From positions 26,319 to 61,250 of the forward strand of contig JH156213.1 in the NCBI GenBank assembly GCA_000226015.1: 34,932 nt of DNA, given 5' to 3'. Both the position numbers and the translations under genes were made by a program. This DNA comes from Mnemiopsis leidyi. Its lineage: Eukaryota; Ctenophora; Tentaculata; Lobata; Bolinopsidae. Of this stretch, positions 12,008-21,762 are shown in pieces. Every line of letters begins with the position of its first letter. Positions within the stretch are counted from its first letter, which is position 1. The notes below the pieces were generated by a model. That model was given only the letters and a program-made list of their open reading frames with translations. It made no database searches and had not been told where the DNA came from.

Positions 12008-12112
12008 TTTAGGAGGTGTCACGCATTTGTTTTGAGGGAGGTGTCTTAAAAAAGTTGTACGTACCAGCAAAGCTAATTTTGCAAGGTGTTTCAAATCAAA
12101 ACAAATTTGAGA
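12008..12112. repeat. Outlying fragment of the 1.1 kb element
   Basis: GGAGGTGTC, ATTTGTTTTGAG, GTACGTACCAGCAAAGCTAA and TCAAATCAAAACAAATTTGA recur from inside the element at 9934-11053 (compare 10790-10850). This suggests a second, incomplete copy or a larger nested structure spanning 9.9-12.1 kb. Confidence 0.6.
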
Positions 12113-12321
12113 GTATTACTCTTGAGCTATGAGTATGATATGAATTTGTGCTTTTCAGAAAACGTCATTATTTTGTCACCGTCTCAGTATCACATTATGT
12201 TCTTTTGTTGGAATGTCTTTAACTCTAAGATCCTTTGGCGAACTAATGAACTATAAGTTTTAAAACAATTGATAATCTATAGAAGATTGAACATAACACC
12301 GACCATAAAGTACATGCATAC

Positions 12322-12441
12322 CCTCTCTAGCGAACGTTTGAAAGGAACCGTCAGAGATATTTGTTCGTCTGCGTTCTGGCGGGATACCCGATGTATCAAT
12401 GCAATTAAACAGTTGTGGACAGTTAGCTGACACACAAACCC
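12322..12441 (-). CDS. Orphan Cys-containing exon, phase 1-1
   Basis: A 120-nt segment bounded by an acceptor (CTAACATTACAG) and a GTATGC donor, open in one frame, phase 1 on both sides. It encodes GVCVSANCPQLFNCID, then TSGIPPERRR, NISDGS and QTFARE. Three closely spaced cysteines, an N-glycosylation site and a symmetric phase-1 exon are typical of shuffled extracellular modules. No family recognised, and no neighbouring exon could be assigned. It may belong to an unseen minus-strand gene between genes A and B. Confidence 0.35.
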
Positions 12442-12720
12442 CTGTAATGTTAGGCGAGCCCAGCATCAGCAGGGAAAAATTTGTTATCAAACCGTTTTAA
12501 TGGCAAAAGTACAACTACATGGTACTTCGCATCGTTTTCTTAATAAGAGCGTCAGGCCATGATACTCGTTCTCAGTTCTTGCAAGGATTTTATGTTTTTT
12601 CTTTGGCGACGATAACGAATAATTTAGCTAGAATAAATTAGTATAGGCTGTGTTTTGTTTGTTGATTGTCAGTCAACGCTTGATATAAACATTATTATTA
12701 CATATTAACTTAAAGTCATC

Positions 12721-12749
12721 GATTTCTTTGAGCATATTTCAAAGAAATC
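12721..12749. repeat. 11-bp inverted repeat hairpin
   Basis: GATTTCTTTGA and TCAAAGAAATC separated by 7 nt. It is in an AT-rich gene-free stretch with no assigned role. Confidence 0.6.
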
Positions 12750-13958
12750 AAGCTTATAGTTTAATACTTTTTGCATACTGCAGTTAAGCCAGATTCCACC
12801 CCGCTTCAGTATCCTTTCCTGGAGCACAATAAAATATTTGATTCGTGATTGCCTGAAATGATTGCACCTATTGTGTTCGATTTAAGATGACTTAATTTAG
12901 AGAATTCAGTTAAAATGAATGTATGGAATTAAGGAAGGCTTCACATCGACTTTCGAATGTCATTAAACTGCCTTGGTAGTGCATGTAAAAGAAAAAAAAT
13001 GAGGAGGGAATCTCTTTATTTTGGCCCATATACCGGGATACAGTCGTGTATATGAAGTTGTAAAGTTAAAGAGCACATGGTCACTGGTGCAAATACCTAT
13101 ATCAGATACAAAGATTGCATAGTTGATAATCATGGTGATGAAAACAATATCGTAATTTCTAAGAGCAGAATGTCGTCAATGAAAAATCAACAACTAATAA
13201 AGACCACAAACATTCCTTTCAAGCATTTTTCAAGAAATCGATCTTAAAAAAATTGAACTATTAGGAGACTTAAAAATCAGGTGTTTCCTGATCCTACAAA
13301 ATATTTAGAGAGCAAATAATTCAGAGCATTAATAAATAAGTAAGACAAATCTTACGCGTCAAAAGCAACAAGCATCAAGCAAAATATAAAACGTGCTTAT
13401 CTTTTAGATAAACGAGTGAATTAACTATTGCGGAACAAACATAAATATATAACAACGTCCTTTGGATATCATAACTTAGAAATTAAAACAGAACCTGTTA
13501 AAACCCGAATTTACGGCAGATAAAGGTAATACAATGCCTTGACTTGAGCTAGAACAGTAAGGTTATTTAGAGTCAGAGTGTACCGATAAACACAAGATCG
13601 CTGCTTGTTTCCTAGGATACCAACAATTAAAGCTTTCATATAAAGCTCGAACTACGATATGATTCATACAAAGCTATGTTATCTGTAACGGTTCATTTAG
13701 TTACATTCACATAAATCACGACGTTATGCCAATATTGAGATCAATTTGATAAAATTAAAACATACACAGCAATACCCGCAATAAAAATCAGTGATATTGT
13801 CCTTAATATTGACATGCATTTAAAATAAATCTTACGGAAAAATGTCTTACTCGTGTCAGGTTTTCCAACAGAAACTCGGTAAAACAGTATAGTTTGGTCA
13901 TATGATAGCCTCAGAAACATAGATGTGCCACTAGGTTAACACATGTAGGAACGCGTGT

Positions 13959-14016
13959 ACACCAAGCAAGAGTGTTTTTGTACAAATATTTGTACCAAGG
14001 CATTCGTGCTTGGTGT
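13959..14016. repeat. Nested hairpin around a 16-bp palindrome
   Basis: ACACCAAGCA (13959) pairs with TGCTTGGTGT (14007-14016), and between them lies the perfect palindrome GTACAAATATTTGTAC (13980-13995). Followed by short ATGTATGTATTC repeats. Confidence 0.6.
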
Positions 14017-14350
14017 ATATCATACATTTATACATACTATGTATGTATTCTAACATAGTATGTATGTATTCTAATGGCGTAATGTGTACTCTAATGAAGT
14101 AATGTGTAGAAATACTCTAAAAATCAACTACATCATTTCCTCGTTGGTTTACAGTCTTCCAGTTTCACATTTTGGCCTATACATGGCGTTTGGGGATAGA
14201 ACCGGTAAAGTCCATTCGTCCAAAGATTACACATAAAGACAGATTCGAAAAATATGCGAAAAATCAATGATATGCTAATAGTATAATAAATTTAATAGCA
14301 TAGACGCTAAGGATGGAATGTTCAATGATGACATAGTTTCGAAGTATACA

Positions 14351-14376
14351 CTATATATATATATATATATATATTG
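14351..14376. repeat. TA microsatellite
   Basis: Uninterrupted (TA)n run of about a dozen units. A poly-G run follows at about 14573-14586. Confidence 0.9.
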
Positions 14377-16088
14377 CGTGTTTCACTGTCTAGCCCAACC
14401 AACTAATATGCAATGTTCAATAATAGAATATTACAAATAAAAGATGAAATGTTTTATATGATCTCGAAAGATCAATACATCTTCATCACTGTAGTGCGAC
14501 TTACCCGATAAGAATTAAAAATTTTCAAACAATTTTCCACAATTATTACAAAAAAATGAGTGTAATTTATGGTGGGGGGGGGGGGGCTGGTTGCCGGTTC
14601 GTAATTGACCACGATTTTTAGCATTTGATCGAGTTATGATGTCATGGTGAAATAGTTTTTTATCATCACCATATACAGATATAGTTAAAACAGAAGCGTT
14701 TAGGTTTTTATTTTTGTTGTTTTGAAATTAGCCAAACTAATTAATTAAACTTTTAGATTAAGCCAAACTAATACCAATTGTAGCTTCATCAGAATCAGAT
14801 AGATACATTGCTGCGTACTGTAGGAGTCAAAAGGTGCAGATACAATGGTCCTGTTTAGAGAGCACGTGTAATTAGTAGATAGGCTTGAAATTTGAAGGGT
14901 CCCTGAAGTTGACAGTAATCTTATTGTTTGAGAGACCTCGTTTGATACATATAGACAGACAGTACATAGTACTCTAAGGGATTCACGTTTTGAATACTCT
15001 AAGGGATAGCGAAGTTTGGTGGTTAATTTTGGCTTTCTTTGTTATTTTGTGATGATGCAAGTTTACTTGAAATTGAACCGTGATCACGGCTTTCCAATAT
15101 CCATGACAGACGAAAATTGCGTGCCTAGGTACCTCACAAAAATAACTTGCTTTCTTTAAATCCGTAGGCCTTCAGCATAATTTACCAATATAGGGCATGA
15201 TCAAAATGGCCACAACTTTGCTAGACAGGTACTGCCAAAATTGAATCTATGAAGAAGGTACAAATATAAAAGAGGTTCGAGAGTAGACTCTAGCGGACAC
15301 AACTAAAACTCAAAACTAGGTAAAACGATGTAACCATGGATACGAGATTATTCACTATTTAGATTCTAGAAGCTTCTGAAGCGGAACGACGAGGCCAGAC
15401 ACGATCGGATTCCAGGTGGAGCTCAAACACGTTTGTCAAATGGAAGGGACATGAGGGAGAACGTAACCGAACACCAGCTGTATTTCAGTATTATATTGTA
15501 GCTTTATCAACGGTCACAGCAGGTCGAGCTTCTGAGAACATTCTCCAGCTAACGTTACAGTATCATACAGTGATATTTGATTACATGATACATAACTAAC
15601 ATGACTAAGTCCATCGAGAAATTAGGTTCCTCTTAAACATTATAAGTGGGCCTCGTCTCCACCTGATAACTAGAAATAGATACGCTCATTACGCAAGGTG
15701 CCGTATTGTATGCATACAGAAAAAGCTTATCCAAAATTCTTATTTAGACCTGACATACTCGGATCAGTGAAAATATTAAATTTCAGTAACTGTGCACTGC
15801 ATGACGCTCCCAACGTCTGAAAAATTGCTTGCATACATCATAAATAGCATATAAGCTCAAATGAGTTAAAAGCTCGGTTTATCACGCTAATTTATGAGCT
15901 TCATATTCTCGGTGCTTTTTCAGTCCCTAATTGTGTCGTGATGTGCCACCGAGCTCATGAAATATCTTAAAGATGGGGAAATTTGAGGCACTCTAGCCTT
16001 CACTCTTTACCTAATAGATACCTATAGGTACCTGATTGCATATCATTGAATTCTTGTCTCCTGACTTGTATGAGTTTTTATTGTTATC

Positions 16089-16118
16089 TTGTTATCTTGT
16101 TATCTCCGTTCATATCAG
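16089..16118 (+). promoter_or_regulatory. Possible 5' UTR (trans- or cis-) splice acceptor of gene B
   Basis: A pyrimidine-rich run with three TTATCTTG repeats ends in CATATCAG at 16118, 48 nt before the gene B start codon. It could receive an upstream non-coding exon, or a spliced leader if this animal uses one. Confidence 0.3.
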
Positions 16119-16166
16119 AAAGAACAGCATGTAACAAGGGGTACGATCCGGAGCTTTTCCCTCCTT

Positions 16167-19100
16167 ATGAAAATCAAAACCTTGACCTTCCTCCTTTTAC
16201 TCACCCAAATAAAGACATTTTTTGGAGAAGAAATATGTTGCTGTCCTGACCTTTGTAAGTATTCTGATTGACTCACTGACTCAGTCTTATTCACAGCTCA
16301 GTAGCTTTTATTAGTATAATAGTGATAGCAACTTTGCGTTTAATAAGCTATCGCTTATAATAATACCACTAGTTAGAATAATCGTACAACTAAGGTCTAA
16401 GACTAAATGAATATTCAATATTCCTACTGTGCCTATACCGTTCATTACACTCCACAAAGTGATGAATGTAGCCAGTACACAATACACAGAGAAGATAAGT
16501 AGGCAATTACTCTAAGACCATAAACCTGTATTATTACAGCTGTAAGCCTACGCTGTGAAGATCGATCCTCAGAATCAACAAAAACATCTATTCTAAAAGC
16601 AAATGGATACATCTGTGATGCGTTGGACGGTACAGATGTTACGTTAACGTAAGTCTAATACTCTAATAATAGATTTACGGAGAAGTCTTTGATGAGACCT
16701 AAAATTTCATTACATTTATTAATTGACAGTGTTCAATTCATTTGTACAAGTATAGTTTTAACAATATATATTTTGACAGGTGTGGAGTGACAGATATTAG
16801 CGAGGCAGTTAAAACAGTGAGGTATTCATATTACAAGGCAAAAGATCTTGCATTTAAGCCGGTTGCCTACGATGTAAACAACTCTAAAAAGGTAACTTTG
16901 TCTTAGCATTCGAAGAAAGGTACAGTAGCATCTTCTCTGTATAAATTCTCATATTCTGTAAGTATATTATTAAGTAAGTGTATCAATTAATGTTAACTGC
17001 AAGGCTCGCACTCACAATAAGATGTTTCATTGCACGAAATAACATTTATTTTTCCCTTCCGCAGCTCACCCACTGCGATGCCACAAAAGACACTTGTGTT
17101 TTGCCCTCAGTAAAGTGGTCAGGAGAAGCTGACAGTCCCACCAAATTCAACAACTTCGACAACTACTTCTATCAGTGCACTGTCGAGATTACACTTATAG
17201 ACGGGACAGTGTTGGAGCTGACCTCAAACACGATGTTACTAGATATTTACAGTGAGTTTTCCAGTGTTAGTTAGAAACTGCTTCATCAAAAAACGAACAA
17301 CAACCTATCGTTTTAGCCAATGTTCTCTCTATCACATCTGTTTTCTATAGTCAATATCTATGCGGATGATCCTAATCAAGCTTGCTTGGTTAAGGTATAA
17401 CTACAAGACTATCTTTTTTTGTCTCCTAGAAAATGAGATCGTGCAAGAAAACTTTGAGATTTTAAAGGAGGACAAGGTTCCTCTCAGCACAAACAATGCT
17501 TACGAGAGGCTTACTTGCGGGATTGATAACCTTCCTCTTACGAACCCACGAACAAGAGCCAAATGGTAAATACTTATATCCCAAATTTACTATGACACTA
17601 TGTTCGGAATCTGGTTAATATTTTATTTTTCGGTTCAAATTGAGTTTGGAAAACTACCACATCTATTTATTATGCTTTAATACGAACCTATGACAATCAA
17701 AATGTTTAGGTCTTTCAAAAGACTGGAGGAATCCGAATGGACCGAGCTAGAAATACTACCAGATAAACCACGAATGGCATTAGTGGAGCCTACAATAGCT
17801 ACTGAATCAGCCGGCTCCTTCGCGGAGGGAACCTTGGTGCTGATGCTTTTCGACCCAGTCAGAGACACGGGGTACTATAGGTGCGAGGCCGAGTACAAAA
17901 CTCTAACTGTGGGGAACAACCAGACGTATACTAGAGCAGAATACAAAATATCCGGCAACGGTGAGTTTAATGGATCTCATTATCCTCTAAACGTTAAACA
18001 TGGACCATCAGACGGTAGGGCAATATTCCACTCTGATAGAAAAGAAATAGGTACCTCACAACAATATTTTTGTAAGTAAGTAAGCTCCGTCGGACTAATC
18101 AATATTCCATAATTTCTGTCCCACAGAATTAAATCCTATCCCTCACCTTCAGGACAGATCGACCAGAGTAAACGGGAGACTAAGATTTTGTCAACAGTAA
18201 CCAGCACGGCGTACACCCTGCGGAACGAGTTTGTTTACTTTTCTTGCCATGCAAGAGATACTGATGCTAGTAAACCAGGAAAGTTTCGATGGGTTTACGA
18301 GGACGGTACTGAGTTTGGTGAGTAAATAATTGAACTTAAACTTCAATTTTAGATGTCAACACAAATTGAACGGCAGATATAGTAAGATGACTCTAGATAA
18401 TCAGGCTTTGTAAGTGTACATGCTGCAGAATTTCAGATTTTCATCTTCAATCTTTGAAACAACAGGAATGAAACACAAATTTTATCGAACATTTTTTCAG
18501 CTGATGTCGACGTTTCAACAGACTTATTCAGAGATGTCGAGATACTGAACTATAACAGAACTCTGAAAGTACCTTCTTACTATGAATACTATGATCTGAA
18601 ATTTAGATGTGAAGTTATGGGGGAATCTGGATCCAGCCCCGTGCTTAGCAACCAGTTTACTCAACCCCTTATTGTGCCACAGGTAACATAGCAACCAGTT
18701 TACTCAACCCATTAATGTGTAACAGGTAACTTAGCAACCAATTTAATCAACCCGTTATTGTGCCACAGGTAATTAAGCAACCAGTTTAATGATAATCAAC
18801 CCATTATTGTGCCACAGGTAATTATGCAACCAATTTACATAACTTAATGTTGTGCCAAAGGTAAAAACTAAAATGGCCACGCCACCTCCCACCATGGCCA
18901 ATGCATAAGAATGGCTAGACTGTAGCGACACCTTAGCAACGAATTCCTATTGCAAGATAAAGTTGTTAAACAGCGAAAACTCAAACTCTGAAGTCCAGCG
19001 ATATGACTAGGTATAATACTTTAATTTTCAGGAGATGTATGTGCCCCTCACATCGAAAACTTGTTCCAACATTGATGCAGACATAGATTTATTTGCCAGT

Positions 19101-21535
19101 ACCAAGTACATGATGTCCGATAAGACTGATGTCGACGACTCAATACAGGTGAGTTGTGAAAATCTGACATGGGCTAAACTTTTGGACTTCTAAGTTCCAT
19201 GGGGCAAGACTCAAAAGTGGATCTCGATTAAAATCGTCGACGGACTTATTTAAGTGCTAAAAGCTGGCGTTTGACAAAATTCGGTCTGAGAGGCGAAGAA
19301 CCAACATTTGAATCGAGAAAAAATGTTTCAGAAGCTGACTGGGGCAAGTTACCGATGGATGATCAACTCGAACATCATCACGCCATTCAGTAATCCGTCA
19401 AATACCGGGGGCATCACCACAGAACAAAGATTGAAAATGGCCGTAGAAGTTTTCAATAGAACTGTCGGTGATGCAAGAAATGCCAAGTAAGAAATCAGCT
19501 TAAGAAGCATAGCAAGAACAGCTGCCATTTCACCACTTTGTTGATCATTAATACAACCTCATGAATTATTGCACGTCATGTATTAGTTAGGTACGTTTCT
19601 GATGGCACTCTCTAAACCAGGTGCCAATATTTCACCTTCCTTCAAACACGAAGTAAGGGATATCAACTTCACGAAGTTCTGAAAGTGACAAGATCAATCA
19701 GTTCGTGTCAAGACTTCACCAATTGCTCAGGTTCTTAAAAAGAAATCGTATTTTGTTATGGACCTTTTATTTTTGCCCTTTGGAAGTCAATGTCATGCAA
19801 CATTCTACTCATGTAGCATCTGATAAGTATGTCACTTTGGATCTTAGAGGCCTATAGGAGCGATAAAACCGAACACTTAATAACTGATATAGATTTAGAC
19901 ACTGAATCAGTTAACGATATCAGTTAACGATATACAATATGCATTGGAAATCTTGGACTAAAAATTTAATGTACTCTATATTATCCTCAGCTGTCACAGT
20001 GACACAAAATTGTAGAGATAGCTCCCTGACAGTCAGTTTAGGAGTAGGAAGTCCACACTGCATATTTGTTGAAGTTTTGAAAGAGAAAAAATCCCTTCTG
20101 AAGAAAGTGTTCAGCAGAGTGGCACCCTCTTGTAAGTAAAAAATATCAATAATTATAGAATTTAGAACTAGAATAAATCGAGTTAGGATAAACACGAATT
20201 CGTATTTTATACGGTCTTCAGTAGATACTGTAAAGTTAGCGTCTCCTAATCTTCAGAGGAAATAAAGAAATCTTGTTGAACAATAATTACCATGACATGG
20301 TGTTACTTCCCATTATCGCGAGGCATTCTAACATTGATTCTAACACTTTAATTAGGTTCTAAGCGGAGTCTGGAAATGGTGATAACCAAAGAAGAGCTCC
20401 AAGTCGATAAAATAGAGGGCAAGTTTGAGGTACAGATAGGCCCAGAAGGCAAGAAAGGATGCTCCAAGATCATAGACTTGGGTATGTTCATTGCACAAGT
20501 TAAAATGTATATCATTAGTAATTACAATAGGCTTTTTGAGATAAATCCTCACACGTAGAGTTGAAGAAGATATGCAATACACTGCAAATCAGCATATACA
20601 TCTTAGCACAGTTAACCAGCTCAACACAACACAAACATCCTTTTGGTTTTATGGTGTAAGATACTGCTATCTAATCAATAAGTTAAGTACAACTTAAGTT
20701 TTTCCTCGTGTAAAAATCAGCTAAACCGATTTATTCCGCTAGATGCAGAAGCGGCATACTGCATCGATGAGCAACCGACTGCTGAAACCTCGACCATGTA
20801 TGGCAACATACCGGGTCCTAAAGAGGTCGTGTCTTGCCCCCCGGAGTACAAGGATGATGCCAGTAAAACCCCCTGGACAATTAATACCACCGGAGTTACC
20901 AGTGACACTTGCGAAATAAAAGTGTCACACCTGGATAAACTCGGTATCAGACCAGCTGAGGGTTTCTGCTACGAAATTTCTCTTGTTTCCTCCCAACTTG
21001 AGTTTCACTCAAAAAGCATATGTAAGTAAAGACCGAGAAGTCTGTTAAGCTCTTTATACGAATGCGGAATCTATCAATGCATTATGACCTTTTAGATCAA
21101 TACTGGTTACAACAATCATTGGTACTAACATATTATGAACAAAAATTTTCCAACTGTTGTAAAAGGTCTAATTCGGACAACGATTCCCTTGAGTCAATGG
21201 AGGGAAATTATACCAATCGCCCAATTAATGCTCTTTAAATCTATGTTTGTCAAGATGACTTGTTCAACGTTAAATTCAGGGGCAGGGAAACAGTCCAGAC
21301 AAAAATAATCCTTCGCATTTAAACATATATCAGCTACTCAGGTAACCTATTTTTTATACTTAAACTTAATGTTTGAACTTTGTTAGGCGAGTCGGAGTTG
21401 CCACTTGCAAACTTAAGCCGCGATAGTAATTACGATCTACGATGGAGAGGTTACTCAAATCAGTCTGAAAACGAATCTGACTGTAGATCAAAAATTCGTA
21501 AGTGGTTATTTGAGCGAATAGCACAGCTACAGTAA
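16167..21535 (+). CDS. Gene B: three-Ig, unknown-module, sushi-like extracellular protein
   Basis: Complete or near-complete 15-exon gene of about 768 aa. Exons: 16167-16254, 16540-16648, 16780-16891, 17065-17251, 17430-17565, 17710-17960, 18153-18317, 18501-18682, 19032-19148, 19332-19486, 19621-19730, 19991-20131, 20356-20481, 20743-21021 and 21387-21535. Phases agree at every junction with no internal stop. The start ATG opens a clear signal peptide (MKIKTLTFLLLLTQIKTFFG) followed by EEICCCPDL. Ig-like domains lie at about residues 30-166, 166-295 and 296-395; an unrecognised module at about 411-627; a sushi-like Cys module after about 628. No transmembrane helix is seen. The last exon may stop at 21533-21535 by read-through, or splice at the GTAAGT after 21497 into an exon I could not find. 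Most donors are strong; that of exon 11 (CAG|GTTCTT) is weak. Likely an extracellular recognition protein; function not shown. Confidence 0.85.
16540..17251 (+). other. Gene B Ig-like domain 1 (exons 2-4)
   Basis: Residues about 30-166. Exon 2 follows the CCCPDL cluster and ends DGTDVTL; exon 3 opens TCGV, supplying the B-strand Cys; VRYSYYK stands where an Ig usually has its core Trp; exon 4 carries the F-strand YFYQCTVEITL and ends MLLDIY. Exon 4 also has an extra Cys pair near its start (THCD and DTCV), shared with gene A but absent from gene C. The layout fits a V-set-like domain with Tyr replacing the core Trp. Each exon junction matches genes A and C except the first: here the intron falls just after CCCPDL instead of before the cluster. 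Confidence 0.7.
17430..17960 (+). other. Gene B Ig-like domain 2 (exons 5-6)
   Basis: Residues about 166-295. Exon 5 has the B-strand ERLTCGI and ends at RAKW, whose Trp codon is split across the intron. Exon 6 holds a D/E-rich stretch, then GTLVLMLFDP, RDTGYYRCEAEY and a closing EYKISGN. The Cys, Trp, D-x-G-x-Y-x-C order is the classical Ig signature, so this is the most recognisable Ig domain of the protein. Gene C has the same exon pair with KFECDL, KAQW and DVGFYKCEG. NQT is a potential N-glycosylation site. Confidence 0.8.
18153..18682 (+). other. Gene B Ig-like domain 3 (exons 7-8)
   Basis: Residues about 296-395 plus a linker to 410. Exon 7 has VYFSCHARDTD (B-strand Cys) and KFRWVYEDG (core Trp); exon 8 has NRTLKV and LKFRCEVMG (F-strand Cys), then a Ser/Pro/Gln linker ending PLIVPQ at a phase-0 donor. 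The acceptor of exon 7 is the CTTCAG ending at 18152: the upstream AG at 18126 would run into a stop. Gene C splits the counterpart of exon 8 into two exons, so an intron has been gained or lost. A tandem array copied from the end of this exon follows in the intron. Confidence 0.72.
18647..18868 (+). repeat. 43-bp tandem array copied from exon 8 end and its donor
   Basis: Five units begin at 18647, 18690, 18733, 18776 and 18825 (periods 43, 43, 43 and 49). The first is the last 36 nt of gene B exon 8 plus its donor; the others lie in the intron. Each unit carries CAACC, TTGTGCCACAG-like sequence and a GTAA, so four decoy 5' splice sites follow the real one. Reading past the real donor meets TAG at the third codon, so use of any decoy would truncate the protein after Ig domain 3. 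Confidence 0.9.
19032..20481 (+). other. Gene B unrecognised module, exons 9-13
   Basis: Residues about 411-627 belong to no family I recognise. The five exons read as motifs SKTCSNID, KYMMSD, SYRWMINSN, TTEQRLKMAVEVFN, KCQYFTFLQ, HEVLKVTRS, a Cys-rich QDFTNCS and QNCRDSS, HCIFVEVLKEKKSLL, APSC, and FEVQIGPEGKKGCS. The gene C counterpart keeps exon order, phases and several cysteines. Exon 10 is 155 nt in both, and exon 11 aligns with the short gene C exon at 31941. Seven or more cysteines and no hydrophobic helix suggest a disulphide-linked extracellular fold. The donor after 19730 (CAG|GTTCTT) is the least certain junction. Confidence 0.65.
20743..21535 (+). other. Gene B C-terminal Cys module (sushi-like), exons 14-15
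   Basis: Exon 14 opens DAEAAYCIDEQP, then NIPGPKEVVSCPPEY, KTPWTINTTG, SDTCEIKV and GFCYEIS, ending SKSI at a GTAAGT donor. Exon 15 adds CESELP, YDLRWRGYSN and SDCRSKI. Cys spacing partly resembles a CCP/sushi repeat and it occupies the same place as the clearer sushi-like exon of gene C, but it is longer and diverged. Reading past 21497 reaches a TAA at 21533-21535 after 12 more codons. Alternatively the CGTAAGT at 21497 is a donor and a further exon is missing from my model. Confidence 0.5.
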
Positions 21536-21732
21536 CTATACTTTCAAAAGTGATTCGAGGACAATTTGTCGAAACTTGGTGCGGCGGTGCGCTTACTCTG
21601 AAGTACAGTTCCAGAAGCATGGATGTCCGACAACCGTAGAGTTGATACAACTTTGGTTGTCGAACTTCCATGTTGTTAGATCATCCGCGCTTTTAAGGTA
21701 CTACAGACTATCCTCGTTCACCGCTACGCTGA

Positions 21733-21762
21733 AATAAATGTCATCTCCGTCCATGCAATAAA
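21733..21762 (+). terminator. Two AATAAA polyadenylation signals after gene B
   Basis: AATAAA at 21733-21738 and again at 21757-21762, about 200-230 nt downstream of the proposed stop. Their distance suits a 3' UTR if exon 15 is the last exon. Confidence 0.4.

Larger units (their letters stand above)
12442..16117. other. Gene-free stretch upstream of gene B
   Basis: No exon I can support. The stretch holds the hairpins at 12.72 and 13.96 kb, the TA and G runs and AT-rich sequence. A stop-free but ATG-less frame at about 15362-15600 (including NTFVKWKGHEGE and FQYYIVALST) is richer in GC than its flanks but lacks a usable splice context. Confidence 0.5.

Noticed and set aside
15362..15600. 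About 80-codon stop-free frame with FN3-like FVKWKGHEGE and FQYYIVALST
   Set aside because: It has no ATG, and no convincing donor or acceptor joins it to gene B; stop-free runs of this length are expected by chance in a window this size.
16046..16249. Longer plus-strand frame starting MNSCLLTCMSF over gene B exon 1
   Set aside because: It is out of frame with the signal peptide and the CCCPD motif shared with genes A and C.
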